Shown here in pieces: positions 53,264-61,375 of a stretch of 64,000 bases of DNA (position 1 is the first letter of the stretch; every line of letters begins with the position of its first letter). The stretch is taken from NCBI RefSeq assembly GCF_002351485.1, contig NZ_NWMW01000002.1:372001-436000 (forward strand). Reading direction: 5' to 3'. The DNA is from Sphingomonas spermidinifaciens (GTDB lineage Bacteria > Pseudomonadota > Alphaproteobacteria > Sphingomonadales > Sphingomonadaceae). Below the pieces are notes generated by a model. That model was not told the origin of the DNA and made no database searches. It worked only from the letters and a program-made list of their open reading frames with translations. The position numbers were made by a program, and so were the translations under genes.

Positions 53264-54499
53264 TCAAAAGATCTCGACGTCGCTCGGCAGCATATCGAAA
53301 ACAGGAGGCATTATTGTCCAAAGTTGCCGTCTATCGGCGGATAGGGGTTGCTGGACGAGAGACGCACTCACACTATCAATCCGAGGGCCAAGGGACAGTG
53401 CATAACCCGTCGCGCGTGAGATCAAGAAGAAGGACTCCGCAGGGCCCTTGGCGGTATACCACTGCTGATTGTGTCCGTCGTTCATTTCGTATTGTACAAT
53501 CCTTGCCCCGGGATCACGGCTCGCCTGAAAAACGGTCAAGGCCTTGGAGGACAATCCAGAGACAATAAGTACACCCTGTTCGGAGTCGCGGACGCGGGAA
53601 AGCGTCCATTGTTGGTTTAGCCCCTGATGAATGCGATTTCCCCCGAAGACAGCCGCATTGTCCTCCTTCTTCGAATCCCATAGATCGGCAGCAAAGTTTT
53701 CGTCATCTATCCTCGAGATGAGGAAAGTACTTTTGTTGGTATAGGGCACGTCATAAGATGAAAGCCAGCCACGCTGGAAGTCGCGCTGCGCAAGCCCGAC
53801 ATAGGCATGAAGTGGAGTAATCAAGTCCAATTGGCCACGAACATCGCCGATGATGGGTTTGACGATGCGATCGACGTCTTCGGGCGTGAAACGCATCCCC
53901 GATATCGCCCGCATCGCGCCTTTCAACTCGATCAGTCTGTCTTTGAAGTATCGAAGCCGTACGTGCACTCGATGAAGTTGTGCTCTGACAACAAGAAGTT
54001 CCTGGATAGCCTTGAGCGCCGCTTCCTTCTGCGCCGCTCCTTGGCTCGCAGCGATCACGATGCCGATTCCTACATCGACGACAAGCATGATGAAGGCGCC
54101 GATCACACCTCCTACCATGCCGCCACGGGTCACGCCGAGCGCTTTGATAAGCTCCTCTTGGGCGACGGCTCTGAACGTCGGGTTGCGCTTCGTGATGCTT
54201 GTAACAATAGCCGTTTTAAATCTGTCGAATAGAACCGTGTCTAGAACTCCAGCGGTGAAGCTCCAAGCGACTGTTACATAGAAATCGACCTCAGCTATAT
54301 CTACCTTGATCGTCTCTGGCTTAGGCGGCAATTCACCGAGATCCCTATAGCGTTCGGCAATAACATCATTCAACTCTTTGATGAGAATCTCAATATCGTT
54401 CCAAAGGGCTACGCAGTCGACCTGGATGGAGACGCTCTCGGACAAAAGTTGCTCGGCGCGAGCAACCCGCTGTTCGTTCTCTGGATAGATCAGACTCAT
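53264..54499 (-). CDS. Helical membrane-active-like protein fused to ricin-type beta-trefoil lectin
   Basis: 411 residues, no signal peptide. Residues 1-120 are helical/coiled-coil-like (RVARAEQLLSESVSIQVDCV). Residues about 122-152 form a long Gly-rich hydrophobic stretch (GGMVGGVIGAFIMLVVDVGI then GIVIAAS), followed by a long amphipathic helix to about 200. Residues 255-400 look like a ricin-B-type lectin domain with three Q-x-W repeats (QQW at 296, QQW at 345, QLW at 392). The layout recalls alpha-helical pore-forming toxins, joined to a sugar-binding domain. The gene is lower in GC than its neighbours, so transfer is likely. Function is inferred from architecture only. Confidence 0.75.
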   Translation of the reverse strand: MSLIYPENEQRVARAEQLLSESVSIQVDCVALWNDIEILIKELNDVIAERYRDLGELPPKPETIKVDIAEVDFYVTVAWSFTAGVLDTVLFDRFKTAIVTSITKRNPTFRAVAQEELIKALGVTRGGMVGGVIGAFIMLVVDVGIGIVIAASQGAAQKEAALKAIQELLVVRAQLHRVHVRLRYFKDRLIELKGAMRAISGMRFTPEDVDRIVKPIIGDVRGQLDLITPLHAYVGLAQRDFQRGWLSSYDVPYTNKSTFLISRIDDENFAADLWDSKKEDNAAVFGGNRIHQGLNQQWTLSRVRDSEQGVLIVSGLSSKALTVFQASRDPGARIVQYEMNDGHNQQWYTAKGPAESFFLISRATGYALSLGPRIDSVSASLVQQPLSADRRQLWTIMPPVFDMLPSDVEIF

Positions 54500-54827
54500 G
54501 GTTCATCTCGCGTTCTGGTATTCTCCATGGATGAAAGGAGCATAGTTGTCAGCGAAAACAAATAGTTAAATAGTGGGTAAGATCGATGTTGACGCGAGTG
54601 GGATCGTGCTCGCCGCGGAGCAGGGTCGCTGTGAGATGGCGCGATGATCGTTTCTTGGCGGGATGCTGGGCGGATACGCGCTGCATGATCGCGTCAACGA
54701 AGGAAACGCTGCTCATCTAACCGCGTTGATGAAGCGCCACGATGAGCACTCTAAAGTGCATAAATGCCGTGATAGACGCGATAGCTGCCGTCCGCCGCTC
54801 ACCAAGGCTTCGTAGCCGCTGACGCCC
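54500..54827. other. Intergenic region, nothing recognised
   Basis: About 330 bases between the lectin gene start and the decayed toxin gene. It must contain the lectin promoter. No ORF with protein-like text, RNA gene or strong repeat was found. Confidence 0.5.
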
Positions 54828-55259
54828 CTACTTGCAGACGCGGAACGCTGCCAGAAAGGTACGAAGATGATGGAGACGGCAGGTGCCGTGGATCACATGA
54901 GCTTTTAGTCCATCAGGACCAGCAATCAGGCTCGTACTACCCGGATGAAAGTCACGGACCAAAGACAGGCGCTCGCGCGAAATCCTCCTTGGCGAACGGG
55001 CGATCGTTGAAGAGGTGACGTCGATATCCTCCGAGAAGCGGCGGACCAGCCCGAACCCCTTGGACAGCGAGGTACCGCCCTCGAACACCAGTCGCGGGCC
55101 GTCGGGAAGGCCGTTGGATAGCGCGTCGAGCGTCCAGCACACCCAGAAGTCCTTCTCGACATTCTGCGGCGTGGTGCCGATCCGCTGCGCGGTGGCGGTG
55201 AACAGCCCGGCGCGGGTCTCGTTATCGGCCGACAAGATCGTGTCACAGGCGGGATTCAC
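54828..55259 (-). pseudogene. Decayed AbiEii-type nucleotidyltransferase toxin
   Basis: The start is family-like: DNETRAGLFTATAQRIGTTP, NVEKDFWVCWTLDALSNGLP and FEGGTSLSKGFGLVRRFSED then ID, the conserved nucleotidyltransferase strand of AbiEii/AbiGii toxins (G-G-T-S-L and E-D-I-D). After that the reading becomes basic and unlike the family, and a neighbouring frame gives NDRPFAKEDFARAP, so a frameshift lies near 55015. Only about 430 bases remain of a gene normally over twice that. The GTG start overlaps the antitoxin stop by three bases. Confidence 0.75.
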
Positions 55260-55917
55260 GCGGTTCGCCTCGCTGTCAGCAGGGGTTTCAGGAAATCTTG
55301 CATCCAGGCCGGCAGGGTCGACAGCCCGTCGCGCAAGTCGTCGCGGATCCTGGCCGCGTTCGCCCTGCTGTGCAGCAGGTCGTCGAGCCGTCGCCGGAGA
55401 TCGTTCTGCCCATCGGGATCGGCCAGCCTGTCGCGCAGCCAGTGCAGCGCCTGCACGATCCGCATCGCCGGGCGGCCGGCGCAATGGAGTTTGCTCGCCG
55501 CGTTCGGCTTGAAGGTGATGTTCATGTTGCCGAGATGGATCGAGCGCAGCCGCGCATCGGTGTGGATCACGATCTTCGACTGGACCGCATTGGTGAGGCC
55601 CAGATCGTCGGCGGCGGTCATGCCGTCGACCAGCACCCGGATCTGGTCGCGGCGCGCGATCGCGTCGATTATCTCGCGCGGGTCCGGCGCAGTTGGCTGA
55701 CGAGTCAGGCTGTTGATGGCGGGCCTGTCATAGAGGCCGCGATCGATGCGCCTCTGGTCGTCCCCTTGACCAGACGCTGCAGCACCTTGTCGACCGCGCC
55801 CCGGCTGCCGAGATCGAGGAAGTCTACAGGCGTCCACACCATGCCCGGCCTCGCCTTGGCGATCCGCTGCACGATTTGGGTTCTGAGGTCAGGCTTGCCC
55901 ATGTCCGAAGTTTGCAT
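55256..55917 (-). pseudogene. Frameshifted DUF6088/AbiEi-like antitoxin
   Basis: The start reads LRTQIVQRIAKARPGMVWTP then VDFLDLGSRGAVDKVLQRLV (winged-helix domain). A one-base indel at about 55762-55767 then moves the frame to RRIDRGLYDRPAINSLTRQP, IIDAIARRDQIRVLVDGMTA, HLGNMNITFKPNAASKLHCA and WLRDRLADPDGQNDLRRRL. This is a DUF6088/type-IV antitoxin-like protein. With the toxin behind it, it formed an AbiE-like abortive-infection or plasmid-maintenance pair, now probably dead. The 55918-56155 stretch upstream holds its promoter and nothing else recognised. Confidence 0.8.
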
Positions 55918-56155
55918 AAAACTTTCGGACAGAGGCAATAATGAATTGTCTGAAAAACAACAACAAATCTCGGACAACGCAATGCCGTCTCAGCAACCGC
56001 CAACCGTTTGCGGTTCTAACTCCGGGCGAGGACTCTCCCCAGCGCGGTTTCCGATATCCATGCAACCCGAGCGTCCTGGATGGATAGAGCGCCGCGCCGT
56101 GCTGAATGCGAGCTGCGGCCGTTCGCTGATTCCCGGCGATCAAGTCTGAGCAAGG

Positions 56156-56332
56156 TTAGCGCTTGAGCCATTCCTCCACGGCGGCGGCTCCGTCGCCGAC
56201 GGTATCGACCGCTTGCTGAAGCCGCTCGCGGCTGACGCCGAATTTGTCGGTCCAATAGGCGACTTCATAATCCTCGCCCATCGCAATCCGCGACGAACCC
56301 TGCGGCGCGCGCAGCGTCTTGTCATTGCTCGA
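56156..56332 (-). CDS. DUF3606 protein, start codon unclear
   Basis: The frame reads DKTLRAPQGSSRIAMGEDYE, VAYWTDKFGVSRERLQQAV then DTVGDGAAAVEEWLKR and stop, a full DUF3606 domain. These small proteins usually start with a Met a few residues before DKT. Here no ATG, GTG or TTG is found there, although AAGGAG sits at the right distance from a TCG codon at 56330-56332. Either a non-standard start is used, translation begins at the internal ATG 56281 (41 residues), or the start was lost. Function of the family is unknown. Confidence 0.65.
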   Translation of the reverse strand, partial: SSNDKTLRAPQGSSRIAMGEDYEVAYWTDKFGVSRERLQQAVDTVGDGAAAVEEWLKR

Positions 56333-56398
56333 GTTTCTCTCCTTAGCCGGTTTGAATCATCGAACGGCAGGCAGGTTCCCAGGGGGCAAGTTCCGGGA

Positions 56399-56438
56399 GG
56401 GGAAGGCCTTCCCCGGACGCCCAGCCGGTTGTTTGGGC
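56399..56438. repeat. 16-bp perfect palindrome and adjacent hairpin
   Basis: GGGGAAGGCCTTCCCC (56399-56414) is a perfect palindrome. It is followed by GCCCA (56419-56423) and TGGGC (56434-56438), a second hairpin. Both lie upstream of the DUF932 gene, in the non-coding start of the plasmid/island block. Candidate roles are a protein-binding centromere-like or operator site, or a transcript hairpin. Confidence 0.6.
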
Positions 56439-56507
56439 GTACGCCTTCTGCTTGCGCTCCGCCGCGCAACACTCCGGTGAGAGGAAGAGGGCGGCCGGTT
56501 CGGCCGT

Positions 56508-56551
56508 GACGGGTCAAGCCTGAGAGAGAGTCTCCCGGCGCCCGTCGCGGA
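56508..56551 (+). promoter_or_regulatory. Structured leader 1 (upstream of DUF932)
   Basis: Outer stem GACGGG (56508-56513)/CCCGTC (56541-56546), inner stem GCC (56518-56520)/GGC (56537-56539), and a loop with GAGAGAGAGTCT (56522-56533). GGAG follows directly as ribosome-binding site, nine bases before the ATG at 56560. The same design occurs before the ParB-like gene. It is a candidate RNA element controlling translation. Confidence 0.6.
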
Positions 56552-56559
56552 GAATTTTT

Positions 56560-57759
56560 ATGGCGACTGTCCTCAACCACGCATCCACGCCGCCCCCGCG
56601 GTCCGCGCCCTACAAGGTCGACATCTCGCGCGGGTCCCGCATCGGGCGGGTCTCGTCCGAATGGTTCTCGCGGCCTGACGACGAGCGCTACCTTTCGCTG
56701 CACGAGCTACACGCGGCGCTCCTGGCGCGGGCGGTGCGCGCCACCACGCGCACGGTCGAGACACGGGAGGTTCGGGTCGAGGCGAGCCGCGACAACGCCG
56801 AGCGCCTGGCGCTGATCGTGCCCGGCCGCGATGAGCCGGTCGCGCCCACGCACTGGTCGTTCGGCCAACTGTGCAGCCTGATCGGGGCGCCCTCAGGCTA
56901 TATGCGCGAGCTGCCATCGCCGCTTGCCGGTATTAACCTTCAGCACGGACTGCTTTCTCGCCGTGCCGAGCTAATGAAGACGCTCGAAACCGAGGACGGG
57001 CGCACCGAGCTTCGCGCGGTCACCGGCCCCGACTATGGCCGGATCTGGGACCATGAGCTGGTCGCCGCCGTCATGAAGATCGCGGGCAACGGCACCGGCG
57101 ACACACGCTGGAAGGTGCCGGGGCTGCTCGATTGGTCGACCATGACCCACAATCCGCATGTCGAGGTGACGAAGGACACCACTACCCTCTATGCCAGCGA
57201 CCGGGATGTCTTCCTGTTCCTGGTCGACGATGCCCGTCCGATCGAGGCGGGCCGGCTCCCCAATGGCGACCCCGACCTGTTCTTCCGCGGTTTCTACTGC
57301 TGGAACAGCGAGGTCGGCGCCAAGACGCTCGGCATGGCCAGCTTCTATCTCCGCGCGGTCTGCATGAACCGCAACATCTGGGGCGCCGAGGGCTTCGAGG
57401 AGATCAGCATCCGCCACTCGAAGTTCGCCGCCAACCGCTTTGCGCGCGAGGCCGCGCCCGCGCTGGAGAGTTTCGCGACCTCGTCGCCCCAGCCCTTCAT
57501 GTCTGGCATCATGGCGGCGCGGGCCCGGATCGTCGCGCGCACCGACGAGGATCGCCAGGACTTCCTGCGCAAGCGCGGCTTCTCCAAGGCCGAAACCGGC
57601 AGGATCATCGCCACCGTGCTCGACGAGGAGGGGCATCCGCCCGTCTCGATCTTTGACTTCGTCCAGGGGATCACTGCGCTCGCGCGCGACAAACCGCACC
57701 AGGACGCGCGGCTCGATCTCGAAGGCAAGGCGTCGAAGCTCCTCGCTGCGGCGGGGTAG
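56560..57759 (+). CDS. DUF932 phage/plasmid-like protein
   Basis: 399 residues matching the DUF932 family of phage- and plasmid-borne proteins: VAPTHWSFGQLCSLIGAPSG, LRAVTGPDYGRIWDHELVAA and VFLFLVDDARPIEAGRLPNG are typical, as is RAVCMNRNIWGAEGFEEISI. No enzymatic motif is known. Homologues sit beside parB, Toprim and DUF2493 genes on mobile replicons, as here. GGAGAATTTTT precedes the ATG. It is the first gene of the block. Confidence 0.9.
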   Translation: MATVLNHASTPPPRSAPYKVDISRGSRIGRVSSEWFSRPDDERYLSLHELHAALLARAVRATTRTVETREVRVEASRDNAERLALIVPGRDEPVAPTHWSFGQLCSLIGAPSGYMRELPSPLAGINLQHGLLSRRAELMKTLETEDGRTELRAVTGPDYGRIWDHELVAAVMKIAGNGTGDTRWKVPGLLDWSTMTHNPHVEVTKDTTTLYASDRDVFLFLVDDARPIEAGRLPNGDPDLFFRGFYCWNSEVGAKTLGMASFYLRAVCMNRNIWGAEGFEEISIRHSKFAANRFAREAAPALESFATSSPQPFMSGIMAARARIVARTDEDRQDFLRKRGFSKAETGRIIATVLDEEGHPPVSIFDFVQGITALARDKPHQDARLDLEGKASKLLAAAG

Positions 57760-57833
57760 GCGTCACGGCCGGCGGCGCGGTGTCGGCGCGGTCCTCTCCT
57801 CCTTTCAGAGGTAGAGGGCTGCGCCGGCTCTAT

Positions 57834-57880
57834 GACGGGTTGAGGGCCGAGAGAGAGTCTTTCGGCTGCCCGTCATGGAG
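57834..57880 (+). promoter_or_regulatory. Structured leader 2 (upstream of ParB-like gene)
   Basis: Outer stem GACGGG (57834-57839)/CCCGTC (57869-57874), inner stem GCCGA (57846-57850)/TCGGC (57862-57866), and GAGAGAGAGTCT (57849-57860), identical in 12 bases to leader 1. GGAGA follows as ribosome-binding site before ATG 57888. Outer-stem sequences are identical and the inner stems differ yet pair in both copies, which argues for RNA structure. Confidence 0.6.
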
Positions 57881-57887
57881 ACTACCC

Positions 57888-59984
57888 ATGACCAAGCATA
57901 CCAAGATCGTGCTCAGCGCGTCCCGGGACATCCCCTTCAATCTCCTGGCGCTCAGCCAATCGAACGTCCGGCGCGTGAAGGCCGGCGTCTCGATCGACAC
58001 GCTCGCCGCGGATATCGCCCGGCGCGGGCTGCTGCAGAGCCTGACGGTGCGCGCCGAGCGCGACGGCGAGGGCAATCCCACCGGCAAGTTCGAGGTGCCC
58101 GCCGGCGGCCGCCGCTTCCGCGCGCTTCAGCAGCTGGTCAAGGCCAAGCGCCTCGCCCGGACCGCGCCTGTGCCGTGCATCGTCCGCGAGGATGACGCGA
58201 TCTCGGCCGAGGAGGATTCACTCGCCGAGAACACCCATCGCGAGGCGCTGCATCCGCTCGACCAGTTCCGCGCGATGCACCAATTGGCCGGCCAAGGCAG
58301 CGATGTCGAGACAATCGCAGCGACCTTCATGACCACGCCGGCGGTGGTGAAGCAGCGGCTGCGCCTCGCTTCGGTCTCCCCGAAGTTGCACGACATCTAT
58401 GCCGAGGACAGCATGACCCTCGAGCAGCTGATGGCCTTCTCGGTGTCCGAGGATCATGCGCGCCAGGAGCAGGTCTGGGAGCAGCTCCGGTCGAGCTACA
58501 ACAAGCAGCCCTGGATGATCCGCAGCAAGCTGACCGAGCAGGCGGTACGCGCGACCGACAAGCGTACCCGCTTCGTCGGCCTCGATGCCTATGTCGCGGC
58601 CGGCGGCTATATGGTCCGCGACCTGTTCGAGGACGACAATGGCGGCTGGCTGCAGGATGTCGGCCTGCTCGAGACTTTGGTCGCCGACAAGCTCGGTGCC
58701 TTGGCCGAGGGCGTCGGCATGGAAGGCTGGAAATGGGTCGTCGCCGCAGTCGACCTGCCGTACCGCTATGATGACGGCATGCGGCCGATCGAGGGCGCGC
58801 AGCCCGACTTGACCGAGGAGCAGGAAGCGCGGCTGGCAGGGCTGCGCGAGGAAGCCGATGCGCTCGAAGCCGCTTGGGCCGAGGCACACGATATCCCCGA
58901 CGAGGTGCATGTCCGCGTGAATGCGATCGACGAGGAGATCGCCGGCATCGTGCAGCGCCCGCTCGCCTATGATCGCGAGGAGATGGCGCGCGCCGGCGTG
59001 TTCGTCACGATCGACCATCTTGGTAATCTCGATATCGACCGCGGCTATGTCCGTCCCGAGGACGAGCCCGCTATCGCTGGCGAGGAGGAAGATGAGGGCC
59101 ATGTGCGCGAGCCTGCGCCCGAAGTCGATCAGGATGGCGGTGCCGGCGACATCGTCGGGCAGGGCGCGCCCGCCAACGAGGACGAAGATCCCGACGATCT
59201 GTTGAAGCCGCTTCCCGATCGGCTCGTCACCGAGCTCACCACCTGGCGGACGCTGGCGCTGCGCAACGCGGTCGCGCTGACCCCGCAAGTGGCGTTCGCC
59301 GCCGTGCTGCATGCGATCGTGCTCGACACCTTCTACGCCTATTCGAGCGCCGAGAGCTGCGTCGGCATCTCGATGCGCGGCGGGAGCCTCGGCACCCAGG
59401 CACCGGGCCTCGCCGATTCTCACTCTGCGCGGGCAATCGACGAGCGGCACGCAGCATGGTCGGAGCGTCTGCCCGACGATCCGCACCGCCTCTGGGAGGT
59501 GCTTGCCCGCTTCAGCGCGGACGACCAGGCGATGTTGTTCGCGCATTGCGCCGCGTTCGGCATCAATGCGGTGTGGGAGCCCGCCAACCGGTACAATGAG
59601 GGGCGGGTATCGGCACGGGCGGTCGCCGGCCGGATCGAGCATTCGCACATCCTCGCGCGTGCGGTCGGACTCGATCCGGTGGCGGCGGGCTGGTCGGCAA
59701 CGTTCGACAATTATCTCGGCCGCGTGCCCAAGGTGCGGATCCTCACCGCGGTCGAGGAAGCAAAGGGTGCCGAGACGTCGGCGCGCCTCACCGGCTTCAA
59801 GAAGGCCGACATGGCGCGCGAGGCCGAGGCGCTGCTCGCCGGCAGCGGTTGGCTCGCCGAGCCACTCCGCACCCCCGCCGAGCCCGGGCCGGTCCCGCCC
59901 GTGGCGCCGGCGGAAGCCGCGTTGGGTACCGAGCCGTTGGTCGAGCACGAGGACGAAGAGCCGCTCGCCATGGCCGCCGAATAG
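57888..59984 (+). CDS. ParB/KorB-like protein with long C-terminal extension
   Basis: 698 residues. The N-terminal ParB/Srx nuclease-like domain has LLALSQSNVRRVKAGVSIDT, PAGGRRFRALQQLVKAKRLA and EEDSLAENTHREALHPLDQF, followed by a KorB-type HTH (VETIAATFMTTPAVVKQRLR). The rest (about 470 residues) is long, acidic in the middle (EEEDEGHVREPAPEVDQDGG) and not recognised beyond similarity to other mobile-element ParB-like proteins. Canonical ParB is about 300 residues, so this is probably a plasmid or island regulator or CTPase-like protein. ATG 57888 follows GGAGAC. Confidence 0.88.
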   Translation: MTKHTKIVLSASRDIPFNLLALSQSNVRRVKAGVSIDTLAADIARRGLLQSLTVRAERDGEGNPTGKFEVPAGGRRFRALQQLVKAKRLARTAPVPCIVREDDAISAEEDSLAENTHREALHPLDQFRAMHQLAGQGSDVETIAATFMTTPAVVKQRLRLASVSPKLHDIYAEDSMTLEQLMAFSVSEDHARQEQVWEQLRSSYNKQPWMIRSKLTEQAVRATDKRTRFVGLDAYVAAGGYMVRDLFEDDNGGWLQDVGLLETLVADKLGALAEGVGMEGWKWVVAAVDLPYRYDDGMRPIEGAQPDLTEEQEARLAGLREEADALEAAWAEAHDIPDEVHVRVNAIDEEIAGIVQRPLAYDREEMARAGVFVTIDHLGNLDIDRGYVRPEDEPAIAGEEEDEGHVREPAPEVDQDGGAGDIVGQGAPANEDEDPDDLLKPLPDRLVTELTTWRTLALRNAVALTPQVAFAAVLHAIVLDTFYAYSSAESCVGISMRGGSLGTQAPGLADSHSARAIDERHAAWSERLPDDPHRLWEVLARFSADDQAMLFAHCAAFGINAVWEPANRYNEGRVSARAVAGRIEHSHILARAVGLDPVAAGWSATFDNYLGRVPKVRILTAVEEAKGAETSARLTGFKKADMAREAEALLAGSGWLAEPLRTPAEPGPVPPVAPAEAALGTEPLVEHEDEEPLAMAAE

Positions 59985-59997
59985 CCTGGTCGAGCTT

Positions 59998-60023
59998 GGG
60001 ACCCGTCGCACGCGGCGGGTCCC
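59998..60023 (+). terminator. Strong hairpin between ParB-like and Toprim genes
   Basis: GGGACCCG (59998-60005) pairs perfectly with CGGGTCCC (60016-60023); further inner pairs close a four-base loop. It is followed by a short pyrimidine tract (CCTTCCTTTTG) and then the Shine-Dalgarno CAGGAGA of the Toprim gene. It may be a weak terminator or attenuator lowering Toprim expression, or an mRNA-processing hairpin. The T-run is too poor for a confident intrinsic terminator. Confidence 0.5.
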
Positions 60024-60045
60024 CTTCCTTTTGCAGGAGACTGTC

Positions 60046-61068
60046 ATGGCCCATGTCTCGGACCTGTCCCGGCAGCTCGCGCGCAATGCCGAAGCCGTCT
60101 GTCGCTATTATCTGCCCGCAGGACACCGCGATGGCCGCTATTGGATCGCCGGCGACGTCCATGGCGCGAAGGGCCGCAGCCTCTATGTCCGGCTGAAGGG
60201 CCCCGACCACGGCAAGGGCGCGGCCGGCAAATGGACCGATGCCGCGACCGGCGAACATGGCGACTTGCTCGACCTGATCCGCGCGCATTGCAGCCATCTC
60301 GCGCTCGCAGACACGCTTGCCGAAGCGCGTTACTTCCTGTCGCTGCCGCAGCCGACGACATTCGAGGATAGCGAGTCTGTGCCGCAGGGCTCGCCTAAGG
60401 CAGCCTTGCGTCTGTTCGCGGCTTCCGGGCTGATCGGCGCGACGATCGCCGAGCGCTATCTGCGCACCCGCTGCATCTCCGGCATCCGCGCCGAGCGGTG
60501 GCTGCGCTTCCATCCGCGCTGCTGGCATCGACGCAGCACCGACGATCCGCCGGACACGCCCTCGGCGATGCCCGCACTGATCGCGGCGGTCACCGACGAG
60601 CACGGCACTGTCACCGGAGTCCAGCGGACCTGGCTCGATCCGCGCGACTGCACCAAGGCCCGGCTCGTGCGGCCGCGACGGGCGATGGGCAATCTGCTCG
60701 GCAATGGCGTCCGGTTCGGTGCGGCGGGTCCGGTCATGGTCTTCGGCGAGGGCGTCGAGACCATGCTGTCGCTCCGCATGGTTCTGCCGCGCATGTCGAT
60801 GATCGCGGGCCTGTCCGCCAACCATCTCGCCGCGCTCAGCTTCCCGTCGGTACTCCGCCGCCTCTATGTCGCGCGCGAAGCCGATACCGCGGGGACGATG
60901 GCGTTCGCCGCCCTGTCGGAGCGCGCGGGGGCGGGGGGTGTCGAGCTTCTGCCGCTCATCTCCCGGCTCGACGATTTAAACAGCGACCTCTGCACCGATG
61001 GGGTCGAGACGCTTGCGCGCCACCTGCGCCCTCAGCTCGCGCCAGAGGACGCAGCGAGCCTGCCCTGA
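60046..61068 (+). CDS. Toprim-domain primase-like protein (DUF7146 type)
   Basis: 340 residues. The N-terminal part (YYLPAGHRDGRYWIAGDVHG, GKWTDAATGEHGDLLDLIRA) resembles the zinc-less primase-associated DUF7146 region. The C-terminal Toprim domain has VMVFGEGVETMLSLRMVLP, with the catalytic Glu, and LYVAREADTAGTMAFAAL; the usual D-x-D seems altered to E-A-D. Such proteins occur on plasmids and integrative elements and are thought to act in primer synthesis or DNA transfer. AGGAGA precedes the ATG. Confidence 0.85.
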   Translation: MAHVSDLSRQLARNAEAVCRYYLPAGHRDGRYWIAGDVHGAKGRSLYVRLKGPDHGKGAAGKWTDAATGEHGDLLDLIRAHCSHLALADTLAEARYFLSLPQPTTFEDSESVPQGSPKAALRLFAASGLIGATIAERYLRTRCISGIRAERWLRFHPRCWHRRSTDDPPDTPSAMPALIAAVTDEHGTVTGVQRTWLDPRDCTKARLVRPRRAMGNLLGNGVRFGAAGPVMVFGEGVETMLSLRMVLPRMSMIAGLSANHLAALSFPSVLRRLYVAREADTAGTMAFAALSERAGAGGVELLPLISRLDDLNSDLCTDGVETLARHLRPQLAPEDAASLP

Positions 61069-61183
61069 TCCCAGCTTGGCCGCAATCCCACGCCACGCCA
61101 TTCCCGCCATCTGCTAGAGCCGCGCCCGGCCTTCGAGCGGGCGACGGGTCGGCAAGCGGTGCGGGCGCGCAACGGCTTCGCCA

Positions 61184-61237
61184 GGCTATTTTCCGCCGCG
61201 GGCGTGTGCCCGCTTTGCATCGCGAGGCAAAATAGCC
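61184..61237 (+). promoter_or_regulatory. Nested inverted repeat before the DUF2493 gene
   Basis: Outer arms GGCTATTTT (61184-61192) and AAAATAGCC (61229-61237) pair perfectly (9 bp). Between them GCGGGC (61198-61203) and GCCCGC (61208-61213) form a hairpin with a four-base loop. It lies in the 300-base gap between the Toprim and DUF2493 genes. It may act as a terminator for the upstream genes, a protein-binding palindrome or a leader structure. Confidence 0.6.
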
Positions 61238-61375
61238 GGCGTCGCCGTCCTCCGCTTGCGCTTCGGCCTTCCCGGCTGCGCCGGCCGCTCCGCTGGAGGT
61301 GCGCGCCCGCGCCGCCCGCCGCCTCGTGTCGCCGGAAGGCCGCGAGGGCGCGGCAAGCAGATGGGAGACAAGGCC

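Noticed and set aside
56399-56414. Palindrome as a classical parS site
   Set aside because: It does not resemble the chromosomal parS consensus or the KorB operator, so no centromere call is made.
58218-60086. 622-codon minus-strand frame opposite the ParB-like gene
   Set aside because: Shadow frame of a high-GC gene; the plus-strand ParB motifs are unambiguous.
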